A stretch of DNA of 14,742 nt from Massilia sp. (GTDB lineage Bacteria; Pseudomonadota; Gammaproteobacteria; Burkholderiales; Burkholderiaceae_D): NCBI GenBank assembly GCA_003484545.1, contig DNCF01000150.1, forward strand, positions 582 through 15,323, given 5' to 3'. Of the stretch, positions 8,045 through 14,209 are shown piece by piece (positions within the stretch are counted from its first letter, which is position 1; each line of letters begins with the position of its first letter). The notes below the pieces were generated by a model. It was not told where the DNA came from and did no database searches. It saw only the letters and a program-made list of their open reading frames with translations. The translations under genes and the position numbers were made by a program.

Positions 8045-8355
8045 GAGCGCTGCGTGTAAAGGATATTGTTCAGAGTGTCATGATACACGCTGGGATGGGG
8101 GAAGGTGGGGCTGCGGGGTGTTCCGTGGAGGCCGATGCTGGTTCCGTAGGGTTGCGGCCGTGTCTGTAGGCCAACGTGACGCAGATGTTCGCGTGGGCAC
8201 GGAGTGCCCACCCTACGGGAGATCGCGCGGCTTATCCGATGGTGCGCCGCGCATCTCGTAGGGTGGGTACCCTGTGCCCACGCGAAAATACGAGCAGTGT
8301 TAGCCGAACCTGGACCGCGAAAGCCAGAGATGAGATGCGGATGATGCCGAGGCAA
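8045..8355. other. Gene-free 311-base gap between maf and rng
   Basis: No convincing coding region lies here; short open frames on both strands only translate the palindromic repeat and have no family resemblance. The gap holds the 99-base palindrome at 8188-8286. Next to rng (about 8045-8090) the sequence is less GC-rich and includes a minus-strand TATCAT (8080-8085) that could be a -10 element for rng, but I find no matching -35. A fragment at 8145-8153 reading like CGTAGGGTT may be a decayed repeat piece. Confidence 0.6.
8188..8286. repeat. REPIN-like 99-base palindrome: two head-to-head copies of the palindromic repeat
   Basis: The left copy (8188-8216) and right copy (8258-8286, inverted) match at about 26 of 29 positions when one is reverse-complemented. 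The inner part also pairs: AGAT followed by GCGCGG (8220-8230, with one extra C) faces CCGCGCATCT (8247-8256), so almost the whole element can fold into one long hairpin. Each copy also has its own small hairpin: GTGGGCAC-GGA-GTGCCCAC at 8193-8211 (8 of 8 pairs), and GTGGGTAC-CCT-GTGCCCAC at 8263-8281 (7 of 8). It lies downstream of maf and upstream of rng and might end or protect the maf transcript. Paired inverted REPs of this kind are called REPINs in other bacteria; mobility here is inferred. Confidence 0.8.
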
Positions 8356-8973
8356 TCAAACCGGCACGCCCACCTTGCGCAGCAGCGCCGCCGTCTCGAA
8401 CAGCGGCAAGCCCATGATCCCCGAATGGCTGCCCTCGATGTGCTCGATGAACAGCGCGGCCAGGCCCTGGATGCCGTAGGCGCCGGCCTTGTCGTAGGGT
8501 TCGGTGGTGGCGCAGTAGGCGGCGATCTGCCGCGGCGACAAGGGGGCGAAGCGCACGTCCGAGACCTGGGTGATGTGCTCGGCAAAATCCGTGTAGTGCA
8601 CCGCGACCGTCGTCAGCACCTGGTGGGTGCGGCCCGACAGGCGCTCGAGCATCGCCTTCGCCTCGGCCGGGTCGGCGGGCTTGCCCAGGATCTCGTCGTC
8701 GATGGTGACGGTGGTGTCGGCCGTGAGTACCGGACGCAGCGGCTGACGGCGCTGCTGCAGCACCTTCCAGGCAAAAGCGCCTTTTTCGCGCGCCACGCGC
8801 ACCACGTACTCGTGCGCCGGCTCGCCCGGCAGCACGTCCTCGGGCACGTCGACGCCGCGCGCCGGGTCGCTACGCAGGCTCAGCAGCTCGAAGTCGATGC
8901 CGACCTGGCGCAGCAGTTCGCGCCGCCGCGGGCTTTTCGAAGCGAGGTAGATTTTCTTGTCGTGCGCTTTCAT
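8356..8973 (-). CDS. maf: Maf family nucleoside triphosphate pyrophosphatase
   Basis: A 205-residue Maf/HAM1-fold house-cleaning enzyme that hydrolyses non-canonical or surplus nucleotides (dTTP/UTP in the YhdE branch) to the monophosphate and pyrophosphate. Seen in order are ASKSPRRREL (11-20) at the nucleotide site, TADTTV (84-89) with catalytic Asp86, GKP (97-99), SGRTHQVLT (113-121), EPYDKAGAYGIQG (158-170) and the closing GIMGLPLFET (185-194). The EPYDKAGAYGIQG form fits the YhdE branch better than YceF, but which nucleotides it prefers is not certain. The ATG at 8973 is 10 bases after the rlmH stop, so it is the last gene of the hemF-nadD-rsfS-rlmH-maf set before the repeat-bearing gap. 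Confidence 0.93.
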   Translation of the reverse strand: MKAHDKKIYLASKSPRRRELLRQVGIDFELLSLRSDPARGVDVPEDVLPGEPAHEYVVRVAREKGAFAWKVLQQRRQPLRPVLTADTTVTIDDEILGKPADPAEAKAMLERLSGRTHQVLTTVAVHYTDFAEHITQVSDVRFAPLSPRQIAAYCATTEPYDKAGAYGIQGLAALFIEHIEGSHSGIMGLPLFETAALLRKVGVPV

Positions 8974-8983
8974 GGGGGCCGAT

Positions 8984-9454
8984 TCAGACGCGGTGATACG
9001 GATGGTTCTGGGTAATGGACCAGGCGCGGTAGAGCTGCTCCGCCAGCATCACGCGGACCATGCCGTGCGGCAGGGTCATGCTGGAGATGCGGATCATGCC
9101 TTCGGCACGGGCCTTCAGTTCGGGGTCGAGACCGTCGGCGCCGCCGATCAGGAAGGCGGTGTCGCGCCCGTCCTGCAGCCAGCCCAACAATTGTTGAGAA
9201 AGTCCAACACTTGTCAGGTCCTTGCCGCGCTCGTCGAGCGCGATGATGCGCACGCCTTTCGGCAGCACCGCTTCGATGCGCTCGCGTTCGAGCGCCATCG
9301 CGGTGGCCGCCGTCTTGCTGCCGGAACGCTCGACCGGCTTGATTTCCTTGAGCACGATGCGCAGCTCGGGCGGCATGCGCTTCGTGTATTCCGCAAAGCC
9401 GGTCTCGATCCAGGCCGGCATCTTGTGGCCGACCGCGGCAATGATGAGTTGCAT
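8984..9454 (-). CDS. rlmH: 23S rRNA (pseudouridine-1915-N3)-methyltransferase RlmH
   Basis: A 156-residue SPOUT-fold methyltransferase, the usual length for RlmH (E. coli 155). It methylates pseudouridine 1915 in helix 69 of 23S rRNA on assembled 70S ribosomes. Family blocks seen are MQLIIAAVGH at the N-terminus, LDERGK (73-78), the SAM-loop FLIGGADG (101-108), LPHGMVRVMLAEQLYRA (128-144) and the C-terminal HPYHR (151-155). The ATG at 9454 lies 6 bases after the rsfS stop. The rsfS-rlmH pairing is common in proteobacteria and links two ribosome-directed functions in one transcript. Confidence 0.97.
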   Translation of the reverse strand: MQLIIAAVGHKMPAWIETGFAEYTKRMPPELRIVLKEIKPVERSGSKTAATAMALERERIEAVLPKGVRIIALDERGKDLTSVGLSQQLLGWLQDGRDTAFLIGGADGLDPELKARAEGMIRISSMTLPHGMVRVMLAEQLYRAWSITQNHPYHRV

Positions 9455-9460
9455 CGAAAC

Positions 9461-10153
9461 TTACTCGGCGACCTTCTTGGCGACGCGCTTGATGACCTTC
9501 TTGACCGGTTCGGCGTCGGCAGCAGCGGCTTTCGGCGCGCGCTTCGGCGGCTTGGCCTTGGTCGCTTCGACGGCGGCGATCTCGCTCTTGCTCGGCGCCA
9601 CTTTCACGGTCTTGCCGACCGGGGCCTTCTTGGCGGCCGGCTTCTTCGCGGCGACGGTCTTGGCGGCAGTCGTCTTCGTTGCTGTGGTCTTCGTCGCGGT
9701 CTTGCGCTCGCGCACCGGCTTGGCTTCCGGCTGATCCTGGTTGGCGGCGAGGTGCTTCGACTTGGTCTTCGGTTCCGCCGCCTCGGCCGCTTCCGGCGTC
9801 GACTTGCGCTTGGCCGCGCCCAGCTTGACCGGCTTCTCGCCCCAGATTTCTTCCAGGCGGTAGTACTGGCGGATGGCCGGCTGCATGATGTGGACGATCA
9901 TGTCGCCCAGGTCGACCAGCACCCATTCGCCGGTGTCTTCGCCTTCCAGGCCGACCACGTCGCCGCCCGCTTCCTTGACCTTGTCGCGCACCGAGGCGGC
10001 CAGCGCCTTGGTCTGGCGATTCGACGTACCCGAGACCACGGCGATGCGGTCGAACAGGCTGGTCAGGTGGGTCGTGTCGAACAGCATGATGTCCTGGCCC
10101 TTGACGTCTTCGAGGGCGTCGACGACGAGGGTTTGCAGTTTTTTGATATCCAT
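9461..10153 (-). CDS. rsfS: Ribosomal silencing factor RsfS with long Lys/Ala-rich C-terminal tail
   Basis: Residues 1 to about 110 are a standard RsfS (YbeB/Iojap) domain: DIMLFDTTHLTSLFDRIAVV (21-40), SGTSNRQTKALA (41-52), EWVLVDLGDMIVHIM (76-90) and RQYYRLEEIWG (95-105). RsfS binds uL14 of the 50S subunit and blocks joining to 30S when nutrients are low. The family is normally about 105-130 residues; this one runs to 230. The extra about 118 residues are low-complexity, rich in Lys and Ala (26 Lys in the last 120), with runs such as KTATKTTATKTTAAKTVAAK (151-170), like histone-H1-type tails, so the tail is basic and probably disordered and RNA-binding. The frame is uninterrupted and the stop is 6 bases before rlmH. 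The ATG at 10153 overlaps the nadD TAA by one base (TAATG). Confidence 0.94.
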   Translation of the reverse strand: MDIKKLQTLVVDALEDVKGQDIMLFDTTHLTSLFDRIAVVSGTSNRQTKALAASVRDKVKEAGGDVVGLEGEDTGEWVLVDLGDMIVHIMQPAIRQYYRLEEIWGEKPVKLGAAKRKSTPEAAEAAEPKTKSKHLAANQDQPEAKPVRERKTATKTTATKTTAAKTVAAKKPAAKKAPVGKTVKVAPSKSEIAAVEATKAKPPKRAPKAAAADAEPVKKVIKRVAKKVAE

Positions 10154-10824
10154 TAGTTTCTGTATAAATTATGTTGTTGAATATAGTCTAGCACTACCCG
10201 CGCGAGGTACGCGGTCGCGCCGTTCTCCGGGGCAGCCCCGGATGCGGCGCCGTCCTGTAGTGCTGCGCGCACCTGTGTGGCGGAAATATCCACCGCCAGC
10301 GTATGCGCCAGGCAGACCAGCCCGGAAGGCGTCGTCCTCACCTGTTGCGGCGGCGCCAGGCGCCGCGCGATTTCGTCCGCCACCGCGGGCGGCATGGCGT
10401 CCCGCTCCAGCCTGTAGCCCGGCCGGGCGGCGACGCCGATATTCGCCAGGTCGAACAGCTCGCGCCAGTCGCGCCAGCTATCGAGCCTTTGTAATTGGTC
10501 GGCCCCCATCAGGAACACGATCGACACGTCCGGTCCCAGCTCGGCGCGCAGGCCGCGCAGGGTGTCCACCGTGTAGGTCGGCTTGCCGCTGTCGATTTCG
10601 CGGCGGTCGACGATGGCTGCCAGGCCGGCGTCGCGAAACGCCAGTGCCAGCATGTTGATGCGGTCTTCGTCGCCCGCCTGCAGCGCGGCCTTCTGCCAGG
10701 GACGGGCCGGCAGCACGCGCAGCTCGGTCGGCTGCAGCAGCTCGACGAACAGGCGCGCCAGCGCGACGTGGCCGTAGTGCACGGGATCGAAACTGCCCCC
10801 CAGCAGGGCGACGCAGGGAATCAC
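10153..10824 (-). CDS. nadD: Nicotinate-nucleotide adenylyltransferase
   Basis: A 223-residue NadD that adenylates nicotinate mononucleotide to deamido-NAD in NAD+ synthesis. The nucleotidyltransferase signature GGSFDPVHYGH (9-19) carries the HxGH-type motif H16-Y-G-H19, and ISATQVR (180-186) is the (S/T)xSxxR-type motif. The end AYLARVVLDYIQQHNLY is also typical. The start is taken as GTG at 10822-10824, which overlaps the hemF TGA (10821-10823) as GTGA and puts the signature 8 residues in, as the family expects. The longer open frame to 10992 lies inside hemF and is not used. The stop overlaps the rsfS start. The product lies in the cytoplasm; the nadD-rsfS neighbourhood is conserved widely. 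Confidence 0.94.
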   Translation of the reverse strand: MIPCVALLGGSFDPVHYGHVALARLFVELLQPTELRVLPARPWQKAALQAGDEDRINMLALAFRDAGLAAIVDRREIDSGKPTYTVDTLRGLRAELGPDVSIVFLMGADQLQRLDSWRDWRELFDLANIGVAARPGYRLERDAMPPAVADEIARRLAPPQQVRTTPSGLVCLAHTLAVDISATQVRAALQDGAASGAAPENGATAYLARVVLDYIQQHNLYRN

Positions 10825-11732
10825 GAAGCGAGCCAGTCCCGGTGCGGCAGGAAGTCGGTGTACAGCGCCGCTTCCGCGCTGCCCGGTTCCGGATGCCAGT
10901 CGTAGCGCCACTTGACGATCGGCGGCAGCGACATCAGGATCGCCTCGGTGCGGCCGCCCGACTGCAGGCCGAAATGGGTGCCGCGGTCCCACACCAGGTT
11001 GAACTCGACGTAGCGCCCGCGGCGGTAAGCCTGGAAGTCGCGTTCGCGCTCGCCATAGGGCGTGTCCTTGCGGTCCTTGAGGATCGGCAGGTAGGCGTCG
11101 AGGAAACCGTCGCCGACGCTTTGCACCATGGCGAAGGCATCAATGAACGGCAGCTCGTTGAAGTCGTCGAAGAAGATGCCGCCGACGCCGCGCGCCTCCT
11201 TGCGGTGCTTCAGGTAGAAGTACTCGTCGCACCACTTCTTGAAGCGCGGGTGCAGGTCTTCGCCGTAGGGCGCCAGCGCGTCGTAGCAGACGCGGTGGAA
11301 GTGGCGCGCGTCGTCGGCGTTGCCATAATAGGGCGTCAGGTCCATGCCGCCGCCGAACCACCAGACCGGTTCCTTGCCCTCGGCCGTGGCTTCGAAGAAG
11401 CGCACGTTCATGTGCACGGTCGGCGCGTAAGGGTTACGCGGATGCAGCACCAGCGAGACGCCCATCGCTTCCCAGGCACGGCCCGCCAGTTCCGGACGCG
11501 CGGCGGCGGCCGACGGCGGCAGGTTGGCGCCCATCACGTGCGAGAAATTCACGCCGCCCCGCTCGAGGACATTGCCTTCCTCGATCAGGCGCGAAATCCC
11601 GCCGCCACCCTCGGGGCGCTCCCAGCTGTCACGCAGGAAAGGCTTGCCGTCCACGTCTTCCAGGGCCGCAACGATGCGCGACTGGAGGTCGAGCAGCCAG
11701 GCTTTGATGGCGGAAGGGGAGGGGGTGGACAT
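10821..11732 (-). CDS. hemF: Oxygen-dependent coproporphyrinogen III oxidase
   Basis: A 303-residue HemF (E. coli 299) that uses O2 to decarboxylate two propionates of coproporphyrinogen III to vinyl groups, giving protoporphyrinogen IX for heme. Family blocks seen are RGGVNFSHVMG (58-68), SLVLHPRNPYAPTVHMNVR (93-111), WWFGGGMDLTPYY (124-136), GGIFFDDFNE (184-193) and FNLVWDRGTHFGLQSGGRTE (244-263). The ATG at 11732 is preferred; an in-frame TTG at 11753 would add 7 residues not needed by the family. There is no strong Shine-Dalgarno before the ATG. It is first in the set hemF-nadD-rsfS-rlmH-maf and has a 344-base gap upstream with a possible promoter. An aerobic or facultative lifestyle is implied. 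Confidence 0.96.
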   Translation of the reverse strand: MSTPSPSAIKAWLLDLQSRIVAALEDVDGKPFLRDSWERPEGGGGISRLIEEGNVLERGGVNFSHVMGANLPPSAAAARPELAGRAWEAMGVSLVLHPRNPYAPTVHMNVRFFEATAEGKEPVWWFGGGMDLTPYYGNADDARHFHRVCYDALAPYGEDLHPRFKKWCDEYFYLKHRKEARGVGGIFFDDFNELPFIDAFAMVQSVGDGFLDAYLPILKDRKDTPYGERERDFQAYRRGRYVEFNLVWDRGTHFGLQSGGRTEAILMSLPPIVKWRYDWHPEPGSAEAALYTDFLPHRDWLAS

Positions 11733-11764
11733 GGGGAATGGTACGGGAGTCAAAATTGAGGGCG

Positions 11765-11770
11765 ATTGTA
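11765..11770 (-). promoter_or_regulatory. Possible -10 element of hemF
   Basis: The minus strand reads TACAAT here, five of six matches to the sigma-70 -10 consensus. Transcription would begin near 11758, about 25 bases before the hemF ATG. No good -35 hexamer lies 16-19 bases further upstream and there is no TGn extension, so this is only a candidate. Confidence 0.3.
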
Positions 11771-11824
11771 CACTGTGCGCGGTGGGTGTACGGAATTCGC
11801 GCGGAGTGGTGCTGCCTGGTTCGG

Positions 11825-11875
11825 TGGCTGATCGGAGGGTGCAACCGCGTGGACACAGGTGTCCACCCTACAAAA
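11825..11875 (+). repeat. Palindromic repeat copy A (single, direct orientation)
   Basis: A 51-base unit starting TGGCTGATCGGAGGGTG and ending CCACCCTACAAAA. Its hairpin is GTGGACAC-AG-GTGTCCAC (8 of 8 pairs). It matches copy B at 44 of 51 positions. Four of the seven differences are two complementary pairs in the stem; the other three lie in the loop or before the ACCGCG. Confidence 0.8.
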
Positions 11876-11886
11876 TCCTGATGAGA

Positions 11887-11937
11887 TGGCTGATCGGAGG
11901 GTGAGACCGCGTGGGCTCAAGAGCCCACCCTACAAAA
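11887..11937 (+). repeat. Palindromic repeat copy B (direct orientation)
   Basis: A 51-base unit 11 bases after copy A and in the same orientation, with hairpin GTGGGCTC-AA-GAGCCCAC (8 of 8 pairs). It faces copy C in inverted orientation 46 bases on; the intervening DNA also has imperfect inverted pairing (CCCG..GCG around 11958-11966 with CGC..CGGG around 11971-11979). B and C together resemble the doublet at 8188-8286. Confidence 0.8.
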
Positions 11938-11983
11938 GCGGGTTTTCTACAAAGGCGCCCGTCGCGTTGGCGCATCGGGTGGC

Positions 11984-12016
11984 TTTTCGTAGGGTGGGTT
12001 CTCGAACCCACGCGGT
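11984..12016 (-). repeat. Palindromic repeat copy C (inverted orientation)
   Basis: Read on the minus strand, this copy begins ACCGCGTGGG and ends CCACCCTACGAAAA, with hairpin GTGGGTTC-GA-GAACCCAC (8 of 8 pairs). It matches the 28-base core of copy B at 25 positions; two of the three differences are one compensated stem pair and the third is in the loop. The TGGCTGATCGGAGGGTG leader of A and B is absent beside it. Confidence 0.78.
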
Positions 12017-12076
12017 ACAACATGTCCGATCCTGCGCCCTATCGGCGACGGACCTGGTTAATGCAATGTCGACGCC

Positions 12077-13342
12077 TTACTTCATCCCGCGCCAGCCGAT
12101 ATCGCGGCGGAACTGCGCGCCGTCGAAACGGATCTGGTCGACCACGTCATAGGCCTGCTTCTGCGCCATCTTGACGCTGTCGCCCAGGCCGACCACGCAC
12201 AGCACGCGGCCGCCGTTGGTCTTCAGGACGCCATCAGCCAGGGTGGTGCCGGCGTGGAAGGTGATGCATTCCGCCGTCTCCGCCGGGATGCCGTCGATGA
12301 CGTCGCCCTTGCGCGGGTTGTCCGGGTAGCCGCTTGCCGCCATCACCACGCCCACCGCCGTGCGGCGGTCCCATTCCAGCTCCACCGCGTCGAGCGTGCC
12401 GTTGCAGGCATGTTCGAGCACGGTGACGTAGTCGCTCTTCAGGCGCGACATGATCGGTTGGGTTTCCGGGTCGCCCATGCGGCAGTTGAATTCCAGCGTG
12501 CGCGGATTGCCTTCGCTGTCGATCATCAGGCCGGCGTAGAGGAAGCCGGTGAACTGGATACCGTCCTTGGCCATGCCCTGGATGGTCGGGTTGATGATCT
12601 CGCGCATCACGCGCGCATGCATCGCCGGGGTGACGATCGGCGCCGGCGAGTAAGCGCCCATGCCGCCGGTGTTCGGGCCCTGGTCGGCGTCCTTCAGGCG
12701 CTTGTGATCCTGGGAGGTGGCCATCGGCAGCACGTTCTTGCCGTCGCACATGACGATGAAGCTGGCTTCCTCGCCGGCGAGGAATTCCTCGATGACGATG
12801 CGGGCGCCGGCGTCGCCGAAGGCGTTATCGGACAGCATGTGGTCGACCGCAGCATGCGCTTCCTCGAGCGTCATCGCCACGACCACGCCCTTGCCGGCCG
12901 CCAGGCCGTCGGCCTTGATGACGATCGGCGCGCCGTTCGCGTCGACGTAGGCGTGGGCCTGGGCCGCATCCGAGAAGCTCTGGTACTTGGCGGTCGGGAT
13001 GCCGTGGCGCTGCATGAAGGCCTTGGCGAAGTCCTTCGAGCTTTCCAGCTGCGCCGCCTCGCGCGTCGGGCCGAAGATCTTCAGGCCGCGCGAACGGAAC
13101 AGGTTGACGATGCCGGCAGCCAGCGGCGCTTCCGGGCCGACCAGGGTCAGCGCGACGTGTTCGGCCACGACGAAGTCGGCCAGCGCCGCCGGGTCGGTGA
13201 TCTCGACGTTCACCAGGCGCGTATCGAGCGCGGTGCCGCCGTTGCCGGGCGCGACGTAGACCGTCTGGACGCGTTCGGATTGGGCCAGTTTCCAGGCCAG
13301 GGCATGTTCACGGCCGCCAGAGCCGACTACCAGGATCTTCAT
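12077..13342 (-). CDS. purD: Phosphoribosylamine-glycine ligase (GAR synthetase)
   Basis: A 421-residue ATP-grasp ligase (E. coli PurD 429) that joins glycine to 5-phosphoribosylamine, the second step of purine synthesis. Seen in order are the N-terminal GSGGREHAL (7-15), GPEAPLAAGI (69-78), the ATP-grasp loop VIKADGLAAGKGVV (141-154), EEFLAGEEASF (185-195), QDHKRLKDADQGPNTGGMGA (211-230) and the metal-binding EFNCRMGDPETQP (284-296). The ATG at 13342 puts the GSGGREHAL motif where the family has it; the open frame further upstream runs into yebC and is discarded. The gene follows yebC by 13 bases and is probably on the same transcript. The product acts in the cytoplasm. Confidence 0.97.
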   Translation of the reverse strand: MKILVVGSGGREHALAWKLAQSERVQTVYVAPGNGGTALDTRLVNVEITDPAALADFVVAEHVALTLVGPEAPLAAGIVNLFRSRGLKIFGPTREAAQLESSKDFAKAFMQRHGIPTAKYQSFSDAAQAHAYVDANGAPIVIKADGLAAGKGVVVAMTLEEAHAAVDHMLSDNAFGDAGARIVIEEFLAGEEASFIVMCDGKNVLPMATSQDHKRLKDADQGPNTGGMGAYSPAPIVTPAMHARVMREIINPTIQGMAKDGIQFTGFLYAGLMIDSEGNPRTLEFNCRMGDPETQPIMSRLKSDYVTVLEHACNGTLDAVELEWDRRTAVGVVMAASGYPDNPRKGDVIDGIPAETAECITFHAGTTLADGVLKTNGGRVLCVVGLGDSVKMAQKQAYDVVDQIRFDGAQFRRDIGWRGMK

Positions 13343-13355
13343 AAGGCTCTCGATC

Positions 13356-14081
13356 TTATTCTTCGATGACGGCGTTGGTGTAGACGTCCTGCACGTCGTC
13401 CAGGTTTTCCAGCGCGTCGAGGATCTTCTGCATCTTGACCGCATCGTCGCCGACCAGCACGGTCTCGCTGTCCGGCTTCATGATGACTTCCGAGACCTCG
13501 GCCTTGAAGCCGGCCTTTTCCAGCGCTTCCTTCACGCCGGCGTAGGAGAACGGCGCGCACAGCACTTCGAAGCCGCCTTCCTCGTCCTGGACCACGTCGT
13601 CGGCGCCGGCTTCCAGGGCCGCTTCCATCAGCTTGTCCTCGTCCACGCCCGGCGCAAACTGGAACTGGCCGACGTGCTTGAACATGAAGGCGACCGAACC
13701 CTCGGTGCCCATGTTGCCGCCGTACTTGTTGAAGGCGTGGCGCACTTCGGCCACGGTACGCACGCGGTTGTCGGTCAGGCAGTCGACGATGATGGCCGCG
13801 CCGCCGATGCCGTAGCCTTCGTAGCGCACCTCTTCGTAGTTGACGCCCTCGAGCTCGCCGGCGCCGCGCTGGATCGCGCGGTTGACGTTGTCCTTCGGCA
13901 TGTTGGCGTCGGCCGCTTTTTCGACCGCCAGGCGCAGGCGCGGGTTGGCGTTGACGTCGCTGCCGCCCATGCGCGCGGCGACCGTGATTTCCTTGATCAG
14001 TCGGGTCCAGATCTTGCCGCGCTTGGCATCAGTCGCGGCTTTCTTGTGCTTGATGTTGGCCCATTTGCTGTGTCCAGCCAT
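13356..14081 (-). CDS. yebC: YebC/PmpR-family DNA-binding or translation-associated regulator
   Basis: A 241-residue YebC/PmpR protein (E. coli YebC 246). The N-terminus MAGHSKWANIKHKKAATDAK is the family hallmark; PRLRLAVEKAADANMPKDNV (47-66), YEGYGIGGAAIIVDCLTDNR (87-106) and GSVAFMF (128-134) also match. Members have been described as transcription regulators and, more recently, as factors that help ribosomes through difficult proline-rich stretches; which applies here is unknown. The ATG at 14081 is fixed by the hallmark N-terminus, with AGGA about 10 bases upstream as a slightly distant ribosome-binding site. The longer open frame upstream is spurious. It probably heads a yebC-purD transcript. 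Confidence 0.95.
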   Translation of the reverse strand: MAGHSKWANIKHKKAATDAKRGKIWTRLIKEITVAARMGGSDVNANPRLRLAVEKAADANMPKDNVNRAIQRGAGELEGVNYEEVRYEGYGIGGAAIIVDCLTDNRVRTVAEVRHAFNKYGGNMGTEGSVAFMFKHVGQFQFAPGVDEDKLMEAALEAGADDVVQDEEGGFEVLCAPFSYAGVKEALEKAGFKAEVSEVIMKPDSETVLVGDDAVKMQKILDALENLDDVQDVYTNAVIEE

Positions 14082-14118
14082 GTTCGAGAATTCCTTAGAC
14101 GGTGTGGGAGGCCCCGCG

Positions 14119-14138
14119 CCGCCGTTCGCGGCGGTTTT
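14119..14138 (+). other. GC hairpin with UUCG loop and T-run in the yebC leader
   Basis: CCGCCG (14119-14124), TTCG (14125-14128), CGGCGG (14129-14134), then TTTT on the plus strand. It looks like an intrinsic terminator for plus-strand transcription, but no plus-strand gene ends near it. On the minus strand it would be a stable hairpin inside the yebC 5' leader without a T-run. Confidence 0.45.
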
Positions 14139-14169
14139 CCTGGGCTTCCTGTATGCAAGAGTGGGCGAC

Positions 14170-14178
14170 ATTTTAGCA
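14170..14178 (-). promoter_or_regulatory. Probable extended -10 promoter for yebC-purD
   Basis: The minus strand reads TGC-TAAAAT, a TGn extension plus a five-of-six -10 hexamer, in an otherwise GC-rich gap. Transcription would start near 14163 and leave a leader of about 80 bases containing the hairpin at 14119-14134. The -35 region is poor, as is common for extended -10 promoters. Confidence 0.4.
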
Positions 14179-14209
14179 TGCGCCCGCCCGCGAACCGTCG
14201 GCTCTCGTG

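Larger units (their letters stand above)
11733..12076. other. Gene-free 344-base gap between purD and hemF
   Basis: I see no supported coding region. Starting next to hemF, the gap holds a possible hemF promoter (around 11765), a lone repeat copy (11825-11875), a head-to-head repeat pair (11887-12016) and about 60 bases leading to the purD stop. The sequence GTCCG..CGGAC near 12024-12053 can form only a weak hairpin and has no T-run on the minus strand, so I do not call it a terminator. Confidence 0.6.

Noticed and set aside
6521..8059. 512-codon open frame on the plus strand
   Set aside because: It is antisense to the well-supported rng gene; long antisense frames are expected in GC-rich DNA with strong third-position bias.
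8145..8180. Sixth repeat copy beginning CGTAGGGTT
   Set aside because: Only about nine bases match and no stem follows, so it is at most a decayed fragment.
8041..8355. Small open frames on both strands in the maf-rng gap (possible small proteins)
   Set aside because: They mostly translate the palindromic repeat and give the same meaningless WAxxAHPT-type peptides on either strand.
8957..10156. 399-codon plus-strand open frame over rlmH and rsfS
   Set aside because: Both opposing genes carry unmistakable family motifs; the plus-strand translation is low-complexity.
10825..10992. Longer N-terminus for nadD
   Set aside because: It lies wholly inside hemF, and the GTG at 10824 places the nucleotidyltransferase motif at the usual position.
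11733..11753. TTG start at 11753 for hemF, adding 7 residues
   Set aside because: The ATG at 11732 gives a family-typical length and the extra residues match nothing expected; TTG starts are rare.
8188..12016. CRISPR array reading of the repeats
   Set aside because: Only five copies, in two separated places, with mixed orientation and no regular spacers or cas genes.
12254..13369. 371-codon plus-strand open frame over purD
   Set aside because: Antisense shadow of purD, with His/Arg/Val-rich composition and no recognisable domain.
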